A stretch of 64,000 nucleotides of DNA, from contig NC_092701.1 in NCBI RefSeq assembly GCF_964275005.1, positions 36,161,520 to 36,225,519 on the forward strand. Direction: 5' to 3'. Made by a program: the position numbers and the translations under genes. The stretch comes from Diadema setosum. Its lineage: Eukaryota > Echinodermata > Echinoidea > Diadematoida > Diadematidae. How positions within the stretch are numbered: the stretch's first letter is position 1; every line of letters starts with the position of its first letter. The notes below the pieces were generated by a model. That model saw only the letters and a program-made list of their open reading frames with translations. It did no database searches and was not told the origin of the DNA. Below, one piece after another: positions 36,685 to 50,500 of the stretch.

Positions 36685-38417
36685 CTTACAAAGGAAGGGA
36701 TCGAACAAAAAAAGCAAAAAAAAAAAAAAAAAAAAATCATATCTATGTAGAAACACTCTGGAAAGAGCTAAATGCAGATTTTGTATGATAGTAAACGTCT
36801 ATTTGCAGCTACATGTATATCATTCACACTTTGACACTTTTACACATGAGGCGTAAACCGTTCCGTCAACATGTCTAGTGTACCGTGCCTGTACACGTTG
36901 TAGGCTGACAGCGATGGAATACACCCCTCAAAACAAATGAATAAGCTAAAGAACGAACACTACACACACGATGAAAATAAAGAAAAAGCAAAGCAAAACG
37001 AAAAAGTAAAGAAGATAAAGCATGGAGACTTTGAGAATACAAATTGTTTTAAATCACAGAAGTTTCACTCTACCTTGTTGTGACTGCACTACTATTGAGT
37101 CCTTGTCTCCAGAAATCCGCATGTTTGCCCTGCGAATACAGAATACAACATCACCACTGGAGAGCATATTGAACATGAAATGTTGTCAGTCTTACACTAC
37201 CAACGATAAAAGTAGTAATTTTACATTTAAATAGAACAATTCGACTAACGCGCAGTCGAATATGTTATTCCCACGTCTTTCACGGTCACTGTTATTCAGA
37301 GGAGACTTATAACCGTGTTTTGTTTTGTGGTTTTTTTTTCTTTTGCTTTTTTTTTGGGGGGGGGGGGATAACAACGTACGTTTCTGTGTTGCTCAACGTA
37401 GGCAATCCACCGCAAACTTTAATAAAGGCATTTTTAATTCTAGAACGTTGTGTGAGAGTAGACTTAATACCATATACATATTTTACCAAAAACTTGAGAA
37501 ACTGAAAACTTGAAACTCGATTGAGTGAGAGAAAACTTGATTAAGAGAGAGAAAAAAGAGGTTGCATTCATTATGCTTTCAAAATAAATGTAGATTTTTC
37601 ATTGCATTGTATCGTTCTCAATTGCTGGATCTTTTGAACTACATAAAATATTACTTCTTACTTCAAGAAAGGAAGTGTACTGTGTTTGTCATTGAAACGC
37701 GTTTCATTCCACACTTGAGAAGCCGGTCTGAGGCGATGTCCAAACCAATATTTGCAGGACATTTCTTGTGGCTTCTGGCAGAACCATGGGGACCCCGATC
37801 TCTCATCAGTGAAATTACACAGTCGACCCTATTAAAATGGAGAAAACAAATATATATATATATACATTGTATGACTTTAGTCTATAGTTCTATGTTTATT
37901 TATGATGTTCATCCTGTCCACCGTTATTTATATCTATTTATTTATTTTTTCTTTACAAAAAAAGTCAATCTATGTCGAAATGGTGGTTTGTCTCACCGTC
38001 CATGGTACCAGAGAGACTTTGGTCATTTAAAAGTGCACAGACCTGTTAATATTTCGAAATTCGATCGTTATAATTATATTACATTTCATTATATCTTATA
38101 ATACATAAATAATTCGATGTGGTAAAGTGGATAAGACTCACGACTCCCAATCGTGGGACCCGAGTTCGATCGATTCCCACCCAATTTAATACTGGCTTAC
38201 GTCCTTGGACAAGACGTTTTTATTCACTTTGTTCCTCTTGACCCAAGTGTATAAATGGGTACCTGGCAACGCTAGGGTAATAATAATGGCAGCGCCCTCT
38301 GGTAGAGCAGTGGCAACACTGAAGAGGCTTCCTTAGATGAATAAGATCTCATTATTAGTATATAATAAAAATATATTACACGCGTATTATCATTTATCAT
38401 TATTATCATTACTATTG

Positions 38418-38463
<46 letters not shown>

Positions 38464-41400
38464 CATCATCATCAACATCAGCATAGTATGTATGTTATCA
38501 TGATGGTTTGTGAGTGCAAAGACAAAAGGTATATATATCATATAACAGTCATAACACAGGCGCAACCATGGTCTTTGGTTAGTGCAAATAGTATATAGAA
38601 TTATGACGATTATAATCACACATCACTATTATTGTGTGTTTGTCTCGTCTCAGACTTACGTAATTTCTGGGAAGAGCAGTATCGCACAAAGTAGCTTCCA
38701 CTTTTGAGGATTTCTTCCCCCGAAAGCCTCCAAGATATTGTGCGTCAACGAGGCCCTCACTCTGTATTTGGCGGAGAAGGTAAATGGCTTCGCTGGGGTG
38801 AACGAGCGTGACCTCGATGTTGATGATGCCGGCCCATTTGAGAGTAAAAACAGCAGAGTACGTTCCATTACCGTGGTCGAACACCTCTCCGTCTGTCGAC
38901 GAACTGGCCGCAAAGGTCTGATTTTTGGTGAACATTTTGGCACGGAAGTAGTCCCCACCGTACGATTTCGTCTGGTTCAGACCGTTCCTTGCTTGGATGA
39001 CGAGTTCCAGTTGGTCGCAGACCCGGAACTCACCGTGCTTTCCCCTCACCTCAAAGAACGAGAGTGTGCCATTAGTAAAGGTGGTGGTGTTTTGCCAGAA
39101 AAGCTTCTGGGGGAGGCCATACCCTTTGAAGTGCATTCCCTTGGTTTTGACGTTTCGACTTGGGCAGAACGGATGACGCACCGTCCGAACGCTTTCGGCG
39201 TCGGCTTCTTCTGGTTGCCGCTCTGCACTTTCCGAAGAAAGCTGGTAAAAGTCAAGAGAAAAATTCAAGGCAACGAACTCATCATTATTAAGCTTGCAAG
39301 TCACGCGTGTCTTTTATTTCGGAAGTTATCATCCTTTTATCAAATAAGCAATCCTGAGTTGTGCTTTTTACCATTTGCAGATGAAACAAAAATCCAGCTT
39401 TAGTGCTTCAAAATAGTTACTAAAATATGTATTGGGAAGTCGGGAGAGGGGAGGGGGGGGGGGGTCGGCTAAGACACCGCAGTAATGGCGCTGCCCATGC
39501 CAAAAATACACATATAATAGCGCGTCACAGAATCGGTCTATAGTAGGACAAACATGACTAAAGTCGCCCGATTTCCAAATATAGAAGCCTTTGTTACGTC
39601 ATAAACCCTCAGCTGCACGACGTGCCTAATGACAGTAATGACAGTAGTGACAGTAATGACAGTAATTACTGTCATTACTGTCATTACTGTCATTGACCCT
39701 ACCTGCCAAAACATCAAAAATCCTTCATAAATTCCCCCAAAATTCTCGGATCACTACCAAAAGTTAATCATTTGTTACTTGCGTCATTCTCAACCTTTCC
39801 TGCAAGTTTAATCCCAATCTGTTGGCTACTTTTTGAGTTATTTTGCACACGGACAAACAAACAAACAAACGAACGAACGAACAAACCAACGGTAACGAAA
39901 ACATAACCTCCTCCCTTGGCGGAGGTATATAGTAAGAGTCTTATAAAGCGCTCATTTCTACCTAAAACGGATACTCAAGGCGCGATACATAGAACAGAGT
40001 ACATATTGTGTCACGTTACAACAGTATCACAGAAAATGATAAGACAATAAACCAACAAACAATATATACGTACACATATACATACAGGTATGGTCAATTT
40101 AAATTGAAAATGTAGGTCTTGAGATTCTTTTTGAAACCATCAATGGAAGATGCTTCTCTAAGAGATTTTGGTAGGCCATATAGTTTTGGGCCCATATATG
40201 AAAAAGCCCTATCCCCCAATTATGCTTGAATCGAGGTACCTGTAATTTTAGCAAGTTTGATGAAGTTTGACGGAGATTACGTGGTGGTTGGTGAAGATGA
40301 AGAGTATTTTGAAAGTAGACAGGGGCAAATTCGTGCAATGTACGGTAAACAAGAAGAAGAATCTTGAAGTTAATACGTTTTTCTACAGGAAGCCAGTGTA
40401 GGGACCGAAGTATTGGGGTAGTATGCACAGTTTTCTTCGTGAAAGTAAGTAATCTAGCGGCACAATTCTGAAGACGTTGCAGTTTACTGAGTTCTTTTTG
40501 TGGAAGGCTGCAAAACAGAGAATTGCAGAAAGCTAGACGAGACGAAATAAGAGCATATATCAGTTTTTCTGCTGCTGATCTAGTTACATATCTCCGAATT
40601 GAGCCCAGGTTACGCAAATTAAATCTTACAGATTGGGATACATATGAAATGTGGTCTTTGGATGTCAGATTTGCATCATAAACAACACCAAGATTACGAA
40701 CTTTGTTCGAAGGCTTGATATTACTATTGCCAGTTGTAACATAACATGTATCAGAATTCACATTAGACAACATCCTGTTTGGATCCTATCAGAATAAATT
40801 CTGACTTACTGTCATTCTGACATACTGTCAATTTGAGACAATTTCTTTCCATCCATGCCTTAACATCATCAATACATAATTCTAATCGTTTTACAGCTTC
40901 AAAGAGTTCAGTTGTGGTTGGTGAAAAAGATACAAATATTCGAATATCATCTGCATAACAGTGATACTGAATGTCGTGTCTTTCAAAAATGTGTCTAATC
41001 CTTGAAAGATAGAGAGAATAGAAGTGGTCCACCTCTAGACCCTTGCGGGACACCGCAAGTAAGTGCAGCCGGATCAGAGTTACTATCATTAATCTTAACA
41101 TATTGTGAACGGCTGGTAAGGTAAGATTGAAACCACTCTAACGCAAGTCCTGTGACACCAACAGATCTGAGAGTCTGGGTGAGAATGGAATGGTCCACAG
41201 TATCAAAAGCTGCCGACATATCAAGTAAAACAACTGCAGTGATATTTCCAGCATCCATCTGTCTCAAACATTGATCAGTTAGGTCAGTAAGTAATGTCTC
41301 TACACTATGATCAGGACGATACGCTGATTGGTGGCTATCAAGAAAATCATTCTCCTGCAAGTAATCTCGTAGGCTTGAAAAGGAAACACGTTCCATAACT

Positions 41401-42813
41401 TTGCTAACAAATGGCAGGTTTGAAATTGGTCGATAGAATTGTTTAACATGTTCTTGTCTAAACGAGGTCTTTTGAGGGTTGAAAATATCACCGCTGTTTT
41501 CAATTCATTTGGCACAACACCTGCTGCAAAACTGCCATTTATTATGCTCGTAATGGCAGGGGCAGTCACTGATACACATTTTTTTTTTTTTTATCAGATC
41601 CGTACAAAAGGGTCTAATTCACATGACTTATTTGGAGACGTCATAATCATATTCTTAACCTCAGTTACAGTGGTTGGATTTGTGAGTCTAATTTTGAAGT
41701 AGTTGCAACTTTAGCTTCATTTTTAACGACACGGACACATGGCAAGGACAAGCGTTTATTCGCTATCTTATCTACGAAAAACCGATTAAACTGGTTAGCC
41801 ATTAAATTTCGGAACCATGCTCAGGTAGAGGGATTTCTGTTTTCTGCCAAGAAGCTTATTTACAACCTGAAAGAGTTTCTTTGTGTCTCTCCCACAGTCA
41901 TTAACTTGTTTAGAGTGATATTCAGTTTTCGCTTTCCTGGGTAGTGAACAGACATACTGACGTTGTTTACAATACAACTGCCTATCAGTCTCCAACAACG
42001 ATTTCCTCCATTTTCTTTCTAATTGCCTATACGACGCAGTTTCTCACTAGCAATTTCTTCATTGTACCATTGAGTGTTTGGGCGAAGAGTAATACAGCGC
42101 TTCTGGATAGGGGCGTACTTGTCCAGAACCGTCGACAAAGTAGAGTTATAATTGCTGATAGCTTTTTCAACGTTTTCAGCACTTGAGCAAATAAAAGGAA
42201 GAGATTCCATCATCGGATCTTCACGTAGCATACCAATGTTGATTGATCGCACTTTCCGGGTTGATATCATTTTCTTGTAGGAGATTTTGACAGGAGTGTT
42301 GATTTCACACATTATGGCAGCGTGGTCAGAGATGCCCTCACAGACCCTGATATTTTGGACAGTTGTCACATCATCTTGCCTTGTCATGAGCAAATCAAGT
42401 ATGTGCCCTCGGGAATGGGTGGCTTCTTGTATATGCTGCTGAAGATTATGACTAGCCATCATTTGCTAATGTATTATGTAAGGAGGGGGTGGGGAGTGGG
42501 GGAGGGGTAGGCGTGAACACCGCAGTAATGGCGCTGCTCATCATGCCGATAGAGGGCCATGATACACAAATCGCCTCTTAGACTCGGTCTATAAGTATAT
42601 ACGTATGGGTGCCGGCTGGAAATCACTGATATCTCTAATGGAAGAACAAGATCAAATGCTTCTCTAGTTATATAGAGAAGAGAGTCACCTTGTTTACTTT
42701 CAGAATTTTCATTGTCGACCCTGAGGAAGACGAAAAGTATTCGTAGCAAATTTGGTCTGAATAAATAGCACTGTTGGACTGTCAAAATGCATTACCACTC
42801 TACTTACACTCTA

Positions 42814-42877
<64 letters not shown>

Positions 42878-44534
42878 GTCTATAATTATGTTCTTGTCAA
42901 AAATGAAATTTCTTGTCGAAATTGAAAATATATAGAGGTTTATGATATTATTGTGAGACTGAAATAAGCGATACCATATTATGTCCAAAATAGAGCTCGA
43001 AAGAAAACAGGTAACATGTAAAAATCATGGTGAGAATATACCACAGATCTTAATGGATAAAATCAATCCTATTTAATCTGAATTGCTACCTTCATGATGT
43101 GCGTGACAAACAAGAAATCGTGTAAATGTAAAGATATCTTTGCCTGAATGTAAGACGTTTCAAATCTATAGTGCTCCTCATACAGATACATGAAGCATTA
43201 ACAATTTATGTGTGTTGAACGCATGTTGGTAAAGCGCATACCGAGTTGTTCATGCCACAGTAATGCCACACAATTACTGTGCGAGACAACACCGCTATTA
43301 ACACAGGTCAAACTGAGTTCAATTTCGAAATTTCTCGATGGAGCCTGTGCTCATTCACCTCCTTTTCCTGTCTCAATTTTCGTGCATGGTCATTTATTCT
43401 CGCATGTGCATGCCATACAATTTAGTCTTTCAATGTTGTTGCCCGACTTTACGGACATTCTATTTTCGAAACAATTTCATTTTGCAACATTCAAATTAAG
43501 GAGATGTGCATTTAAATCAATTCAACTAAGATAAAGTACTTTCGTTTTTGTTAAACAGGTCAGATGATTTTGAGTTGCTTATTTCTTATGATTAGCCATT
43601 GATGCTTTATAAAGATACATAAATGATAATTTTAATTGCGTGTTTTGTTGTTTACCACTTTGTTATGTCTATAACCCGTGTTGTGTTGCTGTGTTTTAGC
43701 CACACACCTTGATATACCAACTTGCAATCCAATTTAAAATCATGAGTTATCACCATCTATAACTGAGACGGCTCATGTCTAAAATTCAAAACATGAGTTC
43801 AGATGTTTATCTATGTATACACACAGAAACTCTTGCAAACGAGATAACCCTATACAAACTACAAGCTATGTACACAAAGACATCTGAGCAATAATATTTA
43901 CTCATCTCTATAAACAGTATGGAGCAGACCTTTGTAATACATCTAGGACCTACAAATTACGTGCTTTATTAAAACACACACACACACACACAGACACATA
44001 ATAAAAAAAACTGACGTCATGGGGATTCAGAATGAACATTCACCAGTTGCTAATGAATATATATATATAAAAAACGAAAAGTAAGCTCTTTTAATACATA
44101 CATTTATGATATTAATGTAAATGAATTTCTGCTTGAGAACCTGGACTACTTGACGAATTCGAGTAAACAATTCTTGAAATTCTTCGAACGATAACGAAAG
44201 GCGACACTTGGCGCCCCATACAATCATGTCGTCGTATTCGCAAAGAGGCGACTCCCTGGGTTGATGAATTCTTCTGCGTGTCATATATTCTGTGCAGAAT
44301 GTTCCGTGACACCCTCTACACCAACAGACGTATTATAGGATCCGTCGGTAATAGAAACATTCCGTCAAATACTGACAAATGCAGCGGCTATAAACCCAAA
44401 ACTAACATCAGACTGGAAATATTTTTTACTTGCACCGTATGAAAATAGGGCACTCAGCACTTCACTTTCCTTGTGACACACACACACACACACACCGTCA
44501 TCTGCAAGAATCTTCAACTGCGTGAAGGAGGGCT

Positions 44535-44565
<31 letters not shown>

Positions 44566-47500
44566 AAGAAGAAGAAGGCTCATCTCTTGATCAGTGTTAC
44601 GTCATCTTCCAAATCATATCTCTCACAAATGTACACACTAGTAGTTATGTACATGTATGTATGATGTACTGCATGGATGGTTGTTTCAATGTGCATGTAC
44701 ACAGGTGGATCAGATTAATGGAGAACATTCTATATGATATAGATATAGTACATACAGGTTGACCAGATCAGTGGAGAATTTTCTAGGTGGTATACAATGT
44801 AACTACAGTACATGCATGTGACAGGAAATAACATTATAGCTCACTCAACCTAGAATGTTCTGGGAAGTGCTTACATATTTGGCTGAGTGAAGCACTGTCC
44901 CTGTACCCCAATGTGATTGGTAGTTATTTTTGGTAGGCTGTTATGCACATAGTTAGGCAGTGAGTCATCTAGGATTTCTGGAACAGTCTTGGACTTGCTA
45001 GTATACAAGTATGTGGCCCCAGATTGGAGAAAATTACAGAATGTTCAAGAAAGGGGTGAATGGATAGTATATATGCCAGAGAAATTCTGAGGTAGGCAGA
45101 GTACCGAACACCATTGCTCTGAGAGTTACGTCACTTCTGGCTCTGAAGCGACTTGTTATAGTCAGTCCTGTGTTACCTGCTAACCTGTTATGTTTGTGGA
45201 GATAAAGCCTGGGAGACATTTTGCCTGCAGAGAATTAATTTGCCTACATTGGAGATAGACTCCATGTTTTAATGTCAACGGACATTGTTACGGCAAAGCT
45301 GTGACGGGCTGAATTCCTTACTGGACATTATAAAGTGAATCATCATTCAACGCATCGACTGGACGTGGTCGTCATAACGTTGGATTCTGCACATTTCGCT
45401 GTGGACCTATACCCTGGATCTATAACGTGGATTATTGCAACCAGTGTCTCTGGATTTACGTTGGAGGAATCATTCATCGGTGCATCAAGGATCGTTCATT
45501 TGTGCATCGAACATCGTAGCTTACACCATTGGTTCTCTTGCTGATGATGGTTATACTGTAACGCTTAACACATGTAAGTTTGAAAACAGTATGACTATAT
45601 ACACTGTATAGTAAAAAAAGACACAAAAACATAGTTATTGAGCAAGATAACGAGCTTTTGTGCTGCTATTGCGATTTTTTTTTAGGGGGCGCAGTCTCAA
45701 TGCGGCGTTCTATTATTGATAAAATAATTTCGGAAAACTGTCGACTTTGGTACATAGTAGTCGCTCCAGTTTTTGAAAATTATTTGCAGTATTCTTTAAT
45801 TATGATGATAGTAGCGTGGAATTGTTGAATTTCTCCTTCCTATCTTTATTGTCGTAAATCTCCTGCGCACGTGCTACAAGCTCGCACTCAAGTTTGCATT
45901 AAACCCAGGTGGTTGGGGAAAACACTTGACGTTTGATTACCCAGGCAAATGTCACACACGACTTTGAGTCAGCCAAAAGACGTTATATCTTATTACATAA
46001 GTTGCATTCAATTTGTCCAAGTCAATAATTGCGTTCCGACAGTGATCCTTAACTTCGATGATATATTAAAGCTCGTAGATAAGTACCTGTAGACGCATTA
46101 AGTTACTTGAAGTTTACTCGATGATAAGCACCACAAGATTCTTCGGAGTTAACGCTCTATCCAAAAGCCATGGGGGGGGGGGGGGGGGCTGCACTCGTAG
46201 TTAAGTAAGCGTGTAGGCACAACTGGAAGGTAAGCGTGACCTCTCCTTGAAACCCCATTCCCTTTTACTTTTTTTTTAAATTCAATTCAATCTTAATTCC
46301 CGATTCAATATATAGATATAAAATGCATGTAAATATGAGCACATTGTACAAAAGTGTAGATATAAAAACAATGAAAACATTGACAAAACAGGAAAGTATT
46401 GTGAAAAAGAGAAAAAATAGGGAAAACAGATAGCATATACCAGGTACATAAAAACACAAGCTCATTAACATTGTGTGTGAAGTTAATCAGAAAATGGTAT
46501 GTGCGTACTCTCTAAAAAAAAAAAAAGTCAAGAGTGAATATTTCCACTCGATTTTTTTTTTATTTTTTTTTTAGAGAGAGTAGAAAGCCAGAATAGGCTT
46601 GTTATACATGATGCACATACCCCGCGATATAATAATTATAGAAAATAACTCAAATGATTATGATATGTACCAAATTAATCACAATAAAGAATATACTTTA
46701 AACAACATACAAATAAAAAGAAGACCTATTATGGATCATGCGCAAAATGCCAGCATGATGGCAATTGAATATTGACTTCCAGGTCAACCTCCCGAATAAA
46801 AGTATGCAGTGCCTCTCGTACTGTGGTCATCGCGAAATTTCGATTCTGTGGTTTTATCATATCAGGGGACTCGTTCGTATAGTTACGGGGGAAATGATGG
46901 ATGATAAGCTACCTTTCGAGGATAGGCTTCATGTGGACGCGCTTCGTGGGTAAAGGGGGTATCTCACCGGGCTTGAAACTAGACTCTAGATTTTGCTAGT
47001 CGCAGAGACGTCTCCGTGACGTCTCCGAGACGTCTCCTGAAAATTACAGAGTCTCCGATTAGTCGCCAGTTAGTCGCAAGAAATTTGAACATGTTCGATT
47101 TTCGCGTAGTCTCCGCGACGTCTCCGAGACGTCTCCATCAGTCGCGGAGACGTCGCGGAGACTAATCATATCCGCGACTGCTGAGACGTCTCCGCGATGT
47201 CTCAGAGACGTCTCATAGACGTCGCCGAGACCTGTAGGTAGCCGGAGACCAGAAAAACTGGTGAGAAGTCAAGGAGACGTGTCCGCGACGTCTCCGCGAC
47301 GTCTCCGTGACTCTATTTGACACTGTTTGACCTACTTAAGAACCACGTGACCTATCTGCGTGCTGACATCCTGCCTAGATCAAGTCAGGTGATCCTGCAA
47401 CGGCTCCCTCATGTTTGAAATTTTTTGCCACTTGCCATAACTCGTCTCAGAGACGTCTCCTTGGTGAGACCGCAAGACATTTTTATGTTGGAGACGTCTC

Positions 47501-50500
47501 CGCGACTGCTGCGACTGATAAGTTGGAGACGTCGCGGAGACGTCTCCGTTGGTGAGGTACTAGCTTAGGGGACAAGAGTTATATCCTTGAAGTTAGCTTA
47601 ACTTTTAAGGTTAAAGATCACCGGCTGAACGCAACTTGTATCATAACTGCCCACACTGTAACACAAATGGTATAATCACCATCATTATGCTGGCATTTTG
47701 CGCAAGATCCATAATAAGACAAATTCCTTGGAGTTCAGATGAAAAAATTATCAAAAACCATATACCTTAAACAACGACATGATTGATTTGACTGCGAATA
47801 ACACAGTTTATATCAAATTGTGATGGTTGCGTATTTCAGAGCAAACATACATTGATATTGTATGAATTATAGGCAGAGATCGTGCAAACCGTGACAATTT
47901 ACTTTTTATTCAAATAAAGTCAGAATTGATTTGATTTGATTTGATTTGATTTATTCACAAAATGCATATACATACATTATTCACAAATATGCACATAGTT
48001 GATTTGATTTGATTTGATTTGATTTGATTTATTCACAAAATGCATATACATACATTATTCACAAATATGCACATAGTTTGTACATGAAACATATTACACA
48101 TTTTGTCTGGATCGTCATAAGCTATGAAAAGCTTGACTGGGACGTCCAGTATGGATAACGTACACATTATGTACATAAACATCATAAAAAAAAAAAAAAC
48201 GTATTATACGCGTTCAATTTGTTCATAGATAGGAAGATGAGAGAAGGAGAGAAAAAGAAAGAAAAGTGAGAGGAAGAGATAAGGAGAGGGATACTCTACA
48301 TCATGGTAGTTAAAGGTATACAAGATTGACAATTCTGGTAACAACTAACATAGAAAGAGTCGCTGCTATTATATATGTACGTAGTGTACGTATGACAAAA
48401 TAAACCTGTGAACCTGGAGCAAGACAGCAGGCAAGGACCATGCAAATAGTATTGTTTAAACATATTTGCAAAGAAGGGTATTTTTTACTAGTCTTCTAAA
48501 AGTATGCTTTGATTGGCACCGTCGCACTCATGAGAAAGACAATTCCAGATGTCATTACCGGCATGTCGTATGGATCGATGAGCAAGGGCAGTTTTTGGAT
48601 TTTCTAGGTGCACGTTTGTCGAGGTTCTGGTTGAATAACTATGAATAGCCGAATGAAAACAAAACATGTTTAACAGGATGGTGGGGAGTTCTTGGGAATG
48701 GAATTTATACATAAAGACAGCACTTTGGAAGTAATGAATGTCGTAAATGGAGAGTGTACGCAATTGAAAAAAAAAAAACAATGGGTTTGCATGAGACCTG
48801 TAGTCCGAGTTCGTGCAAATACGAACAGCTTTTTTTCTGAAGGAGAAGCAGTGAGTTGAGTTTAGTCTTCTGACAAGCCCAAACGATATTGCAGTAAGAA
48901 ATATAAGGTAAGATAATGGAATTATAAATGGTGAACAACGTAGAGCTTGATATGTATGGTCTGTGTTTGTACAATATTCCAACTCCGCGTGCTACAGAAG
49001 TCACAACATTGGCAATATGCAGATTCCAGTTCAACTTGTCATCTATAATAACGCCTAAAAACTTCGTACTTTCTTTCCGTTCAATTTTCATGTCATCTAT
49101 AATAATATCAAAATGAATGCCACAGTTTAGTGATCGTTGACTTTTGAACTTTATATAATTTGTCTTTTCTACATTTAATGATAACTTATTGCTTCTGTAC
49201 CATTCGGAGACTTTGGGTAATTCTGTATTCATAGTGTCAATGAGACGTTCAAGATTATGATCAGAAAGAAATACATTGGTGGTATCATCTGCAAATAAAA
49301 TGAAATGAAGTAAAGAGGATGAATTACAGATATCATTGATGTATATTAGAAATAACAAAGGCCCCAGGATTGAACCTTGGGGAACCCCACATTTGATTGG
49401 TAATACATCAGAGTGAAGGTTATTATAGCTAGTATATTGTTTTCGGTCACAAAGATAGTTCTTAAACCACATAAGAGGAGTTCCTCGTATACCACAAACA
49501 TTCATCTTTTCTAACAATATACTATGATCAATGGTATCAAAAGCTTTACTAAGGTCCATAAATACTCCAAGTACATTCTTAGACAATGAGATGGAAATCT
49601 TATCACAGAGTTCAATAAGAGCTATGTCTGTTGAGTTGCGTAAATCAATAGATATAGCAAATGTTTTTCATTCATATTTTGTAAATATTGGACCTAATCA
49701 AGCTTCAAAGGTGCCAAGCACAAAGGTAGATTTTAGGTATTATTTGGAAGCCCCATGTGAGTTTTCTATATTTTTTGTTCCAGCAACACATAATGAAATC
49801 ATTCAAGTTGTTAATTCGCTCAATAAATGTAGTGATTCATTAAGTCATGATGATATAAGTAATAATCTTTTAAAGAAAGTAGTTTTGAATGTTGTTACTC
49901 CACTTACCCATAGTATTATTGTCAACTTATCACTAAGTGCTGTTGGTGTTATTCCAAGTAAAATGAAACTTGCCAAAGTTATACCCATTCACAAGAAAGA
50001 AGATGCTTCCTTTATAAGCAGTTACCGTCCTATATCTATTCTCTGTAGTTTGTCAAAAGTTCTGGAAAGAATTATATATCACAGACTCTACGGTTTTCTG
50101 ATACAAGATAACTTACTCACGTCTTGTCAATATGGTTTTAGGAAACACAAATAAAGTCAGATTGTTGTGATAGTTACGCATTTCCAATGTTTATGAATTA
50201 TATAAAAAAAATAGAGTTTGGTAGTGGTAGTGGTAGGTGTGTGAATACGCACTGCTTAATTTCACCTCCAAATTCTCAGAAATTTGCGGAACGGATTTGT
50301 CAAAGTGAACTCTGCGTTTCTACTACCACTTGACTGACATCAGACTCATATCTCATCAGAACTGGCAAGTATTTCAGCAGATATTTGAGCAAGGATGGTG
50401 CGCACCAGGAATAAACCAGGTACATCGGAAGACACCCAAAAATCTTCATGGGACGGGACAGGGGACCATCAACTCTGATGTACCGTCAGAAGAAAATGAT

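Noticed and set aside
37562-38101. Plus-strand open frame of 179 codons
   Set aside because: It overlaps exon 3 of gene 2 in antisense and then runs through AT-rich intron.
38738-39403. Plus-strand open frame of 221 codons
   Set aside because: It is the antisense shadow of gene 2 exon 2.
44365-44664. Poly-Leu and poly-Lys frames
   Set aside because: They come from an AAG microsatellite.
44815-45570. Possible solo LTR fossil, with a TATA-like and an AATAAA-like stretch
   Set aside because: No second copy in the window and no convincing target duplication or end dinucleotides; kept only as a note.
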